Below, one piece after another: positions 49,661 to 57,750 of a stretch of DNA of 64,000 nt. The notes under the pieces were generated by a model. It did no database searches. It saw nothing but the letters and a program-made list of their open reading frames with translations, and was not told the DNA's origin. The number at the start of each line of letters is the position of its first letter. Positions within the stretch are counted from its first letter, which is position 1. This DNA comes from CAVTWD01 sp963738325. GTDB taxonomy: Bacteria; Actinomycetota; Acidimicrobiia; Acidimicrobiales; Ilumatobacteraceae. The position numbers and the translations under genes are program-made. The stretch lies in NCBI GenBank assembly GCA_963738325.1, contig CAVTWD010000002.1, positions 62,001 through 126,000 on the forward strand, given 5' to 3'.

Positions 49661-51351
49661 GACCCGGATATTGCAGTGAGGCTTGTGACTGGGGCGCGAT
49701 CGGCGAGTTCGGTGGCGTGATGATCGTGTCGAGCGGTCGAGACGAGGTGTCGGGCTCGTCGGGGCGCGGTGATGCAGGGGTCGTGGTCGATCGGGTTGTC
49801 TCCGGCGGGGAGGGTGGGCCTGGCCGGTTCAGGCGAACGCGGGCAGCTGCCGGATGCGGGTGAGGGCTTCGATGAAGGCGTCGGCCCAGGCGTGGGAGCG
49901 GGGCAGGCGCAGCCAGAGCTGGCGGGCGTGGCGCACGACCCGGGCGGCGACGTTGAAGAACGCCAGTCGCAGGCGTTTGCCGCGGCAGCGGCGGAACTCG
50001 CGGGGCAGGGCGAGCACCCGGATCCAGCGGGCGACGTTGTGGGCCAGGGCGGCGGCGTGCCACCACAGCCAGTTCCCGAAGAAGTTCTGCACCGGCGCGT
50101 GGATCAGCCCGAAGTCTTCCTTGAGTTGGCGGATGGTGTCTTCGGGGATCCCGCCCCGCAGACGGTGATGGGCCTCGACCATGTCGGCGGGTGCGAACAG
50201 GGCGGGGAGATTGGTGACGATCGCATGGAACCGCCACCCGTCGAGATCATCAAGGGACAGCTGGTCCCCGGCGCGGGTTCGTTGGCGGCGCACGATGAGG
50301 CGCAGCTCTCGCTGGTCCTTGTTGCGGCGGCCGATCTCGATGACCGTCTCGGCGATCTCCGATCCCCGTTCGGCTTCGGCTGTCAGCGCCGGGCGCCACA
50401 CCGTGGCCGGATCAGCGGCGAGGGCGACGATGGCGGCCCGCACGTTGGACTTGTTCGGCGCGGTGACAGTGAACACGGCGCCGAGGGACTCGCAGGCCGC
50501 GAACACGTCGTGCTGGTAGCCCGCCGAGTCGACCCGCACCCACAGGTTCGCCCGTTCCCGCACCGGGGCGGGGATGGCGGCGACGCATTCGCGGATGAAC
50601 CCGGCGTTGGCCCGGCCCGGATGGGCGTTGCCGCCCCGGGCCCGCAGGGCCAGCACGTCGCCGGTCTCGCCGCACACCCCGATCAACGGCGACAGACCGA
50701 CCTCGCCCCGGTACGTGAACGTCGAGCCTTCCTTGCCCGGACCGTAGGTGTCGACCAGGGTGGCGTCCGGGTCGATCGTGATCACCCCACCAGTGGGGCC
50801 GGCACCCATCGCCCACGCCCGAGCGAGCATCGTGCGGTTCACCGCCGCCGCCTTCTGGGCTCGACCGAAGTCGGCGCCGGCACAGAACCGGAACAGGGTC
50901 GTATGCGACGGGAACGCCTGCTGCCCACGCAGCGCCTCGGTGGCGCCCTCCAGCAGCGACCGGTCCGCCAGGAACTCACCCCCGGCCAGGACCACCTCCA
51001 CCAGGGTCCGGTAGCACTCCCCGCCGGTGTAGCCACCCGGCCCGACCGGGCGCAGCCGGCGGGCGTCAGCCACATCCACAAGGTTGAGACGATCCAGCAT
51101 CGGGCCCCACAAGGCGACCCCGGCCACGCCCGTCACATCCTCATCGGTCACCGACACCTTGACCGGTGCCGCCTCTCGGCGGGGCCTCGAGATGATCTCC
51201 CCGGCATCGAACAACGTCGCGGTAGCGTTCACCCGTCAGGTGCTCCTCTGGCTGGACTCGATGTGGCTTCGCAACCGTCATCGTCCCAGGCAGCGGGGCA
51301 CTTGTCGCGTCAATCCAGCCATCAGCCCCCACCGGCCGCAATATCCGGGTC
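49661..51351. mobile_element. IS1380-family insertion sequence
   Basis: Exact 14-bp inverted repeats (GACCCGGATATTGC) bound 1691 bp containing a single transposase gene. The neighbours are the truncated MFS gene on the left and the right-end motif cluster of the integrative element. No short target duplication is obvious in the flanks, hinting at later deletion or recombination. Confidence 0.85.
49829..51232 (-). CDS. IS1380-family transposase
   Basis: The 467-residue DDE transposase starts MNATATLFDAGEIISRPRRE. Acidic catalytic positions are visible in VITIDPDATLVDTYG and LWVRVDSAGYQHD, and the family segment HHRLRGGIPEDTIRQLKEDF with LIHAPVQNFFGNWLWW near the C-terminus. The frame is intact, unlike most mobile genes here, so the copy could be active. 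Confidence 0.93.
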   Translation of the reverse strand: MNATATLFDAGEIISRPRREAAPVKVSVTDEDVTGVAGVALWGPMLDRLNLVDVADARRLRPVGPGGYTGGECYRTLVEVVLAGGEFLADRSLLEGATEALRGQQAFPSHTTLFRFCAGADFGRAQKAAAVNRTMLARAWAMGAGPTGGVITIDPDATLVDTYGPGKEGSTFTYRGEVGLSPLIGVCGETGDVLALRARGGNAHPGRANAGFIRECVAAIPAPVRERANLWVRVDSAGYQHDVFAACESLGAVFTVTAPNKSNVRAAIVALAADPATVWRPALTAEAERGSEIAETVIEIGRRNKDQRELRLIVRRQRTRAGDQLSLDDLDGWRFHAIVTNLPALFAPADMVEAHHRLRGGIPEDTIRQLKEDFGLIHAPVQNFFGNWLWWHAAALAHNVARWIRVLALPREFRRCRGKRLRLAFFNVAARVVRHARQLWLRLPRSHAWADAFIEALTRIRQLPAFA

Positions 51352-51553
51352 TGATACATCGCCGGCGGCCCGATACAGGGGGTAGCGGCCTGATACGCGA
51401 CCGGCAGGGTCTCCTCGCGCAGTGCAGGAGGCCTGGGGTGCCGACCGGGCCCGATCTGGGTATCGGAGATGTATCAATCCGGTGCGCGCCAGTCCGTGCA
51501 AACGGGTGTCAACGCGTCTGCGACGACGCCGCGTCAGCCCTGCTCAGTGATAC
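51352..51553. promoter_or_regulatory. Right cluster of TGATAC/GTATCA motifs (arm-type integrase sites, candidate)
   Basis: Exact TGATAC/GTATCA motifs occur at 51352, 51391, 51471 and 51548, with one-mismatch forms at 51371 and 51460. The pair at 51460-51476 (GTATCG-N5-GTATCA) mirrors the left-end pair GTATCA-N5-GTATCA at 33969-33985, with the same 11-base spacing. No gene is seen in 51352-51891. Confidence 0.55.
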
Positions 51554-51591
51554 AGAACGGCATGCAGAAACATGCTCTGAACTGGTCTTTT

Positions 51592-51639
51592 CCTGCTTTG
51601 CGTGCAGGAGGTCGGGGGTTCAAATCCCCCCTCTGCGAC
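51592..51639 (+). other. attR: displaced copy of the tRNA-Pro 3' half
   Basis: The repeat matches 33871-33918 with three mismatches: one in the anticodon (G to C) and two in the acceptor. No 5' half of a tRNA precedes it, so it is not a functional tRNA but the far boundary of the element. Confidence 0.85.
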
Positions 51640-51891
51640 TCCGGAGGTGGGACCCGTCCTCTGACGGCATCGGAGGGCGAACGCCATCACCGAGGACGCC
51701 GCACTCACGCGGCCCTCGTCCCCCGCCCGGTGCTCCAGGGACCGCGCACCGCCGCTCGGATCGAGTCCGTGTAGCCGGAACGCTGCCGGACGTCACCCCT
51801 TGCTCACGCCCGGCCCTCCGGATACCGTCGCCGACGCGGGCAGGAGACAGCCTCCGCGGGAGGGCTGCGACTCGAGATGGGGGGATTTTCG

Positions 51892-53238
51892 ATGTCCAAG
51901 CACAGAGTTCCACGCCTGCTCGTCGGAGCAGGGGTCACGCTGATGTTGGTGTCCGTCTTCGGGGTCGGTACTGCGTCGGCCGCGCCGCCGGGCACGAACA
52001 CCGCAGCTGCGGAAGCCGGTGCGTGCGCGTCGCTCTACAGCGTGCCGGCGAACGTGGGGCCCGAGCCCCTCAGCGCCTGCCAGTGGGACATGCGTGCCAT
52101 TCACGCCACGGCAGCCGGGTCGTACGCGGTGAACAGGGGCAGTGGCGCCCGGATCGGCGACATCGACACCGGCATCGACCTCACCAACACCGACATCATG
52201 CCGAACGTCGATGTGGCCGCCTCCTGCGTGTTCCTCTACGCGGACACGCCGACTGCCAACCCGGCAGAGCAGGTCACGCGGGGCGACTGCTCGAACAAGC
52301 CGGCGCTGCAGGACCTCGCCGGTCACGGAACCCACACCGCGGGCACGATCGCCGCGCCGATCAACGGCATCGGCGTCGCAGGCGTCGCTCCCGAGGCCAA
52401 GGTCGTCGTGCTCAAGGCCGGGACGGAACAGGGCTACTTCTTCACCCAGTCGGTCGTGGACGCGCTGCGCTATGCCGGTGACCAGCACCTCGACGCCGTC
52501 AACATGAGCTTCTTCGCCGATCCCTGGCTGTTCAACTGCCGGAACAACAAGGAGCAGAAGGCGATCATCAAGGCGATCTCCGATGCCGCGCGTTATGCGC
52601 AGCAGCGTGGAGTGGTCCTGATCGCTGCCGCCGGGAACGAGGGCATCAACCTCAACCACCCGGTCACCGACGAGATCAGCCCGGATTTCCCGCCGGGAGC
52701 GGCGGTGACCCGTCCGGTCAACAACTCCTGCGTCGTCCTCCCGACCGAGCTGCCCGGCGTCGTCGTCGTCACCGCGACCGGGGCGCAGAACCTGCTGTCG
52801 TGGTACTCGAGCTACGGCAATCTGACCGACGTCGCGGCTCCAGGGGGCTCGCGCTTCCAGACCCCGACGTTCGATCCCAATCGTGGGCGGGTGCTGTCGA
52901 CGTACTCATCCACGGCTGGCGACCTCGCGCTCGAGGCATCGCTCGGGCGCCTCGTCCAGGACGCCCACGGCAACTACTACGCCTGGTTGAACGGCACGTC
53001 GATGGCCGCGCCTCACGCCGCGGGCGTGGTCGCGCTGATCCGGGCGGCCAATCCGGGGATGCCGCAAGGTGCGGTCGTGGCCCTGCTGCGCACCACCGCG
53101 AACGGCCAGGGCTGCCCGGCCGCCCTCGATCCTGGCGTCGAGTTCTTCGGTGCTCCGGTGCAGTTCTGCAAGGGAGGGTCGGGGAACAACAACTTCTACG
53201 GCAAGGGGCTGGTGGACGCGCTGGCCGCCAGCCGCTGA
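51892..53238 (+). CDS. Secreted S8 (subtilisin-like) serine peptidase
   Basis: The 448-residue protein has a signal peptide (cleavage near residue 31, ASA-APP) and a subtilase domain: Asp92 in IGDIDTGIDL, His145 in LAGHGTHTAG, the oxyanion Asn in IAAAGNEG and Ser370 in NGTSMAAPHAAG. Six or more cysteines suggest disulfides. An ATG five codons upstream is an alternative start. It is the first gene right of the integrative element and is exported, probably a general extracellular protease. Confidence 0.93.
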   Translation: MSKHRVPRLLVGAGVTLMLVSVFGVGTASAAPPGTNTAAAEAGACASLYSVPANVGPEPLSACQWDMRAIHATAAGSYAVNRGSGARIGDIDTGIDLTNTDIMPNVDVAASCVFLYADTPTANPAEQVTRGDCSNKPALQDLAGHGTHTAGTIAAPINGIGVAGVAPEAKVVVLKAGTEQGYFFTQSVVDALRYAGDQHLDAVNMSFFADPWLFNCRNNKEQKAIIKAISDAARYAQQRGVVLIAAAGNEGINLNHPVTDEISPDFPPGAAVTRPVNNSCVVLPTELPGVVVVTATGAQNLLSWYSSYGNLTDVAAPGGSRFQTPTFDPNRGRVLSTYSSTAGDLALEASLGRLVQDAHGNYYAWLNGTSMAAPHAAGVVALIRAANPGMPQGAVVALLRTTANGQGCPAALDPGVEFFGAPVQFCKGGSGNNNFYGKGLVDALAASR

Positions 53239-53251
53239 GCAACTCTTCGCT

Positions 53252-53284
53252 GGCGAGACGGCGGGTCCCGCTCGCCGTCTCGCC
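53252..53284. terminator. Strong hairpin between convergent genes
   Basis: Two perfect 12-base arms (53252-53263 and 53273-53284) around a 9-base loop lie 14 bases after the peptidase stop and before the convergent amidohydrolase end. There is no T-run, common in high-GC actinobacterial terminators. Confidence 0.6.
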
Positions 53285-53375
53285 GGTTCCGAGGTGCGCG
53301 CGTCGACGCCGCTGGGCAGCGCTCACACGGGTCTGTCGAGCGGTTCGATGCTGAACTCGCGACCCGAGGCATGCG

Positions 53376-54318
53376 TCACAGCGGGTTGCCTCGGCTCACC
53401 TCCGCTTCGTCGCTGCCCATGTCCCGCACGCCATCGTGGTCCAGCCCGAGCAGCCGGGCGGCGTTCAGCTTGAGGACCTTGGGTCGGACTTCCGGCTTGA
53501 TGTCGAGCTGATCGAAGTCGGCGAGCCAGCGGTCCGGCATGATCAACGGGAAGTCCGATCCGAACAGCACTTTGTCCTGCAGGATCGAGTTGGCGTGCTG
53601 GACCAGCTTGGGATCGAAGTACTTCGGGGACCACCCTGACAGGTCGATGTGCACCTGCGGCTTGTGTCGAGCCACCGAGAGCGCCTCGTCCTGCCACGGG
53701 AACGACGGGTGGGCGAGGATGATCGGCATCCCGGGGAAGTCCACGGCGACATCGTCGACGAACATCGGGTTCGAATACTTCAGGCGGACACCTCCGCCAC
53801 CTGGCTCGCCGGCCCCGACGCCCGTGTGGCCGGTGTGGAAGAGCGCGGGCAGCCCGTGCTCCTCGATCACCTCGTAGAGCGGGTACACGCGACGGTCGTT
53901 GGGGAAGAACTCCTGTGCGTTGGGGTGGAATTTCGAAGCCTCTCACGTGGTGCTCGGAGATCAGCCGGCGCGCCGCCTTCACTGCGGCCCGCCCCCGGCC
54001 AGGATCGACGCTGGCGAAAGGGATCACGGCGTCGGGGTGCTGGGCGGCCAGGTCGGCGATCTCCTCGTTGGACGGGTTCGGTTCGTCGCCAGTGACCGTG
54101 TACGAGTCGACGGTGAAGATCACCGCCAGCATCTTCCGTTGGCGGTAGTAGTCGGCCATCTCGTGCACGTTCGCGGCGATCCCCGAACTCCCGAAGTAGA
54201 CGCTCATCGCCGCCAGCCGCCCTGCCTCATCCGCCGCTCCCATGACCGAGGCGTGAACGTGGGCGTGCACATCGATGGCGACGAGCTCGTCGAGCGACGG
54301 CAGTACGGATCGGGCCAT
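53376..54318 (-). CDS. Amidohydrolase family metal-dependent hydrolase (one frame break)
   Basis: The protein starts MARSVLPSLDELVAIDVHAH, where the HxH metal ligands appear. After a frame break near 53935 it continues VYPLYEVIEEHGLPALFHTG, PIILAHPSFPWQDEAL and VLFGSDFPLIMPD, the remaining histidine and aspartate ligands of the amidohydrolase_2 (ACMSD-like) group. The total of about 314 codons is normal. Members decarboxylate or hydrolyse small aromatic or heterocyclic acids; the substrate is unknown. The frame stays open upstream into a fragment of another gene. Confidence 0.85.
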
Positions 54319-54492
54319 CAGCGCCTCCTCGTCATGCACTCGGACGTAGGTTGGCACGAGCCGTCGGGGGTGTGGGTCGGCCAGCTGATGGACATCGAGA
54401 TCGGCAGCATCGAGGTCGGAGACTGCACGAACCACGTCGGTCAGCAGAACCTGGCCGCCATCCGCCGCGGCCGCCACTCGGACGGCCCCTGT
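54319..54492 (-). pseudogene. Possible class III nucleotide cyclase C-terminal fragment
   Basis: In frame just before the amidohydrolase start the minus strand reads VRVAAAADGGQVLLTDVVRA and then HQLADPHPRRLVPTYVRV, resembling the end of actinobacterial cyclase domains. A stop codon at 54493-54495 closes the frame upstream. It looks like a relic. Confidence 0.35.
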
Positions 54493-54544
54493 TCACGACC
54501 TGCCCCTGCCGCGAACAGCGTCGCGTACGTCGGCCAGGTCACCG

Positions 54545-54620
54545 GCGGTGCGCAAGCCGCGGGACAAGTGGGCTGTGCGCATCGACGGGGTCGACACGGC
54601 CACGGCCGACGCCGTGACAG
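54545..54620 (+). pseudogene. Second integrase remnant (N-terminus only)
   Basis: The plus strand encodes VRKPRDKWAVRIDGVDTAT, almost matching VRKQRDKWVVRIDGIDTET in the integrase at 34.0 kb. DNA identity is roughly 80% over about 60 bases by eye. No recombinase core follows, so it is a fragment of a related integrase. Confidence 0.6.
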
Positions 54621-54703
54621 CGCCGCCGCGGGCATGCTGTGCACCTCATGTCCGAGTCCCGTTGGGTCCGTATCCACGCTGCCAGCCAGTTGGAGTGAGT
54701 GCG

Positions 54704-55144
54704 ATGGCCAAGGAAACGTCCAAGAAGTCGGCAAAGGTTGCAGAGCCGGTGCTCCTCGCAGGCGGCAACCCGCAGATCGCCAAGGCTGACGGCGACGCCC
54801 CCGTGCAGGCCTACATCGCGGCCATGCCGGGCTGGAAACGGGATGTCGGGCGTCGCCTGGACGCGCTCATCGCGCGCACCGTCCCCGGCGTGCACAAGGC
54901 GGTCAAGTGGAACTCGCCGTTCTACGGCATCGAGGGCGAGGGCTGGTTCCTCAACTTCCACTGCTTCACGAAGTACGTCAAAGTGGCTTTCTTCCGCGGC
55001 ACGTCGCTGCGGCCTGTGCCCCCCGGCGAGTCCAAGAGCAGGGACACGCGTTACCTCGACATCCACGAGCACGACCAGGTGGACGAGGCTCAGCTCGCCG
55101 ATTGGGTCAAGCAGGCCAGCCAGCTGCCGGGCGAGCGCCTCTGA
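54704..55144 (+). CDS. DUF1801 (YdhG-like) protein
   Basis: The 146-residue protein has a Lys-rich N-terminus, then PVQAYIAAMPGWKRDVGRRL, HKAVKWNSPFYGIEGEGWFL and FFRGTSLRPVPPGESKS, the conserved DUF1801 core. These proteins are small, cytoplasmic and of unknown function. TGGAGTG lies a few bases before the ATG. It is followed after 3 bases by a chimeric ORF. Confidence 0.85.
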   Translation: MAKETSKKSAKVAEPVLLAGGNPQIAKADGDAPVQAYIAAMPGWKRDVGRRLDALIARTVPGVHKAVKWNSPFYGIEGEGWFLNFHCFTKYVKVAFFRGTSLRPVPPGESKSRDTRYLDIHEHDQVDEAQLADWVKQASQLPGERL

Positions 55145-55147
55145 GGC

Positions 55148-55333
55148 ATGTCCGTGCCGAAGGGCAAGCCACAACTGCCACCGCGGTGGTTCATCGGCCC
55201 TGCCTGGTTCGCCCATCGCCGCATCTACCGGCTGACGGGCGGCCGACTGGGTCTGTGGCGGCCGCTCCGGTTCTTCGAAGGACCCGAAGGGATCACCCTC
55301 GAGTTGGTGGAGTGGCTCGATCCGGGCACCTGA
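55148..55333 (+). pseudogene. Chimeric ORF: F420-type nitroreductase start joined to VOC end
   Basis: The first 40 residues (LPPRWFIGPAWFAHRRIYRL, TGGRLGLWRP) match the start of deazaflavin-dependent nitroreductases. The last 20 (FFEGPEGITLELVEWLDPG) match the C-terminal strand of VOC/glyoxalase proteins. Neither domain is complete. A deletion near 55268 most likely fused two genes. Confidence 0.6.
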
Positions 55334-55432
55334 GGTCGCGCCGCAACCAGATGTCCGGCCTCCCGGGACTTGCCCCGGCCGGTGGGCGTTGGGAGACTCC
55401 TCGTCTCGCTTCGACACTGCATGGGGTGACCG

Positions 55433-55717
55433 ATGATCCGGCTCAGCGTCTTCTATCCCGCAACGGAAGGTGCGACGTTCGACCACGACTACTACCGCGA
55501 GACGCACATCCCGCTGTGCGTGAGCACGTGGGGTCTCGACGGTGCTGAGATCGACAAGGGGATCGACGGGCCGTATGTCGCCGCGGTCCACTTCCGTTTC
55601 GCCTCGCTAGAGGCGCTTCAGGCCGCGATGGCTTCGGAGGGCACCCGCGCCATCCTGGCCGACGTCGCCAACTACACCACGATCTCGCCGGTGTTGCAGA
55701 CCAGCGAGGTCGTCTGA
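55433..55717 (+). CDS. EthD family protein
   Basis: The 94-residue protein MIRLSVFYPATEGATFDHDY, then YRETHIPLC, is a dimeric alpha/beta-barrel of the EthD family, which handles small hydrophobic or aromatic substrates. It is followed 6 bases later by another ferredoxin-like barrel protein, and the pair may be co-transcribed. Confidence 0.85.
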   Translation: MIRLSVFYPATEGATFDHDYYRETHIPLCVSTWGLDGAEIDKGIDGPYVAAVHFRFASLEALQAAMASEGTRAILADVANYTTISPVLQTSEVV

Positions 55718-55723
55718 GACGCG

Positions 55724-56029
55724 ATGATCGTCGCAGTCGTCCGCTTCCCTCTCGATCCGCCGCTATCGGCCGACCAGGCGACGAAGGCGTTCGAAGCCAG
55801 CGCGCCGAGCTACCAGAACGTGCCGGGACTGCTCCGCAAGCACTATCTCCTGGCGCCCGACGGGTCGGTGGGCGGGGGCGTCTATCTGTGGGAGACGCGG
55901 GAGGCGGCCGAGGCGCTCTACGACGCCGCTTGGCGCGAGCGGCTCACTCAGCGGTACGGCCAGCCGCCGGAGGTCGAGTACTTCGAGAGCCCGGTCACCG
56001 TCGACCCGGAGACGATCACGAGCGGCTGA
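55724..56029 (+). CDS. Small monooxygenase-fold (YdhR-like) protein
   Basis: The 101-residue protein (MIVAVVRFPLDPPLSADQAT, then VPGLLRKHYLLAPDGSVGGG and VYLWETREAAEALY) has the YdhR/ABM dimeric barrel pattern. Function unknown. It ends 22 bases before the convergent thioesterase stop. Confidence 0.75.
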   Translation: MIVAVVRFPLDPPLSADQATKAFEASAPSYQNVPGLLRKHYLLAPDGSVGGGVYLWETREAAEALYDAAWRERLTQRYGQPPEVEYFESPVTVDPETITSG

Positions 56030-56051
56030 TCGGCGCGCGGGCCGCGCGGCG

Positions 56052-56417
56052 TCAGCCGGTGAAGCGGCTCAGGTCGATCACGGCCCGCTCGTGCGTCCCC
56101 TCACCCAGCAACCGGTCACCGACCTGGGCCCGCACCTCGAACTGCAGCCGGCGCTTCGTGACGTCGGCGAGCCGAGCGTGCACCGTCACCACTTCGTCCT
56201 CGGTGGCGGCGGCGACGTGCGAGACGCACACATGGGTGCCGACCGTCGTCTCGTTCTCGTCGAGGTGCGGCGCCACGCCGAGGAGGCAGGTCTGCTCGAT
56301 CAGCTGCACCATCGACGGTGTCGACAGCACGACCCTCGGGAGGTGGGGAGGCGACATCTCCCGCGTCACCGTCGCGTCCATCACGTGCTCGATGCCCGGC
56401 GCCAGCGACTCCTTCAC
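56052..56417 (-). CDS. FLK-like hot-dog thioesterase
   Basis: The GTG gives MKESLAPGIEHVMDATVTRE, the usual opening of the fluoroacetyl-CoA-thioesterase-like family, then LSTPSMVQLIEQTCLLGVAP with the Thr/Glu catalytic positions, and GTHVCVSHVAAATEDEVVTV. The 121 residues are near full length (usually about 130). The IS982-type element begins only 24 bases upstream, so the native promoter has probably been lost. Confidence 0.75.
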   Translation of the reverse strand: MKESLAPGIEHVMDATVTREMSPPHLPRVVLSTPSMVQLIEQTCLLGVAPHLDENETTVGTHVCVSHVAAATEDEVVTVHARLADVTKRRLQFEVRAQVGDRLLGEGTHERAVIDLSRFTG

Positions 56418-56440
56418 GGTGGCGCACGCTAGGACGAGTG

Positions 56441-57446
56441 ATTCCCGGGGGTATCCGCCGTTGACGCGGCGAAGGCGTCCACGATCGGCGTTGCTGATTC
56501 CGTCGACCTTGGAGGTCTCGTGGACGCCGATCTGGACACCCTCGCTACTGCACTGTACGTCCGCGTCGATGACGCGTTGAAGGATGATCCGACCCTGGCG
56601 GCGCCCCTGCCGAAAGGATCGTTCCGGCCCAAGCTGTCCGACGCCGAACTGATCACGGTGGCGGTGCTGCAAGCCCTCGCCGGGTTCGTGTCCGAGACCC
56701 GCTGGTTGCGCCACGCCCGCGTCCATCTGCGTCACCTGTTCCCCTATCTGCCCCGCCAGTCCGGCTACAACAAACGACTGCGGGCGGCGTCGGACCAGCT
56801 CAAAGCCATGATCCGGATCTTGGCGACCGAAACCCGAGGATGGAGCGACGACGTGTGGTTGATCGATTCGACCCCCGTCGAGTGCGGCCGATCCCGGCCC
56901 ACCGCCAAGCGATCCGACACCGCCGGCTGGTCCGCCTACGGCTACTGCGCCAGCCACTCCCGCTACTTCTGGGGTTTGCGTCTGCATCTGATCTGCACCC
57001 CCGCCGGGCTGCCCATCACCTTCGCCCTCACCAACCCCAAGACCGACGAACGTGAAGTGGCCCGCGACATGCTCGAGACCGAACCCAGCCTCCTCGCCCG
57101 CCGCCCCGGCCAAACCCTCATCGCCGACAAGGGCTACGCGTCGGCCGAGTTCGAGGCGTTCCTCGCCGGCCACGGCGCCCGGCTGCTGCGCCCCGCGTTC
57201 AAGAAACGAACGACCTCGGCCCGGCGCCCGGCTCCTCAAACCGCTCCGCCAAATCATCGAGTCGGTCAACGACACCCTCAAAGGCCAACTCGATCTGGAA
57301 CGCCACGGCGGCCGGACCTGCGACGGAGTCGCCGCACGAGTACTGCAACGCGTCCTCGCCCTCACCGCCGCGATCTGGCACAACGACACCACCAACCAAC
57401 CCATCCTGCGATCCCTCATCGCCTACGACCACTGACCCCCGGGAAT
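56441..57446. mobile_element. IS982-type insertion sequence
   Basis: Inverted repeats ATTCCCGGGGGT (56441-56452) and its complement (57435-57446) bound about 1.0 kb with one transposase gene. No clear target duplication is seen. Left of it is the thioesterase start; on the right lies a 300-base gap before katG. Confidence 0.75.
56520..57435 (+). CDS. IS982-family transposase (one frame break)
   Basis: The protein starts MDADLDTLATALYVRVDDAL. Catalytic acids are in DDVWLIDSTPVECGRSRPT, TLIADKGYASAEFEAFLA and, after a frame break near 57213, IIESVNDTLKGQLDLERHGG. The C-terminus LTAAIWHNDTTNQPILRSLI reaches the right inverted repeat. One extra base (305 codons plus one) breaks the frame. Programmed frameshifting is not typical of IS982, so this copy is either dead or misread. 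Confidence 0.8.
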
Positions 57447-57750
57447 TCAGTCATCTAGTGCAGTGACCGGTGACTGAGGCCCGGTCCGCCGAGCCAGGGT
57501 TGGTGCCGCCAAGGCGCGACGAGGAAGCAGTAGTCGCAGCACTATTGCGACGAGGCGCAACACAGTCGGCGCCGGCACTGGCCGGCGCAACGGGGCGAAC
57601 GTTGCCGGTCGCGGCACTAGACGGCGTGGAGAGACGATCGGAGACGGTCGGCGGCGCGGCGTACGACGTGCCATGCCAGTCGGGTGGGAAACCGGCGCGG
57701 TTGGTGCGGTGACCGGTTCAGCGTGAACCGGTCACGGTCTTGGTGGTCGA
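57447..57750. other. Gene-free stretch between IS982 and katG
   Basis: No convincing gene. Short open frames exist on both strands but have irregular composition. The stretch ends in a strong dyad, a likely transcription end for katG. Confidence 0.5.
57709..57735. terminator. Perfect 12-bp stem hairpin downstream of katG
   Basis: The arms GTGACCGGTTCA and TGAACCGGTCAC flank the loop GCG, 16 bases beyond the katG stop in the direction of katG transcription. No T-run follows. It may alternatively be an operator-like dyad. Confidence 0.5.

Larger units (their letters stand above)
33871..51639. mobile_element. tRNA-Pro-integrated mobilisable element, about 17.7 kb
   Basis: The limits are a direct repeat of 48 bp (45/48 by eye): the anticodon-to-acceptor half of the tRNA gene at 33871-33918 and a displaced copy at 51592-51639. 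Between them lie an integrase next to the tRNA, two toxin-antitoxin pairs, a MobF relaxase with small HTH proteins, a metal/redox cargo and an IS1380-type insertion. No type IV secretion ATPase or coupling protein is visible, so the element looks mobilisable rather than self-conjugative. The right copy has diverged, suggesting an old insertion. Confidence 0.85.

Noticed and set aside
51592..51640. Second functional tRNA gene
   Set aside because: Only the 3' half is present, with changed anticodon and acceptor bases and no 5' half; it is the attR copy.
57213..57220. Programmed frameshift in the IS982 transposase
   Set aside because: No slippery heptamer is evident and the family normally has one frame; a single indel explains it.
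57470..57712. An 80-residue ORF between IS982 and katG
   Set aside because: Composition is irregular, an equally long frame exists antisense, and no motif or coupling supports it.
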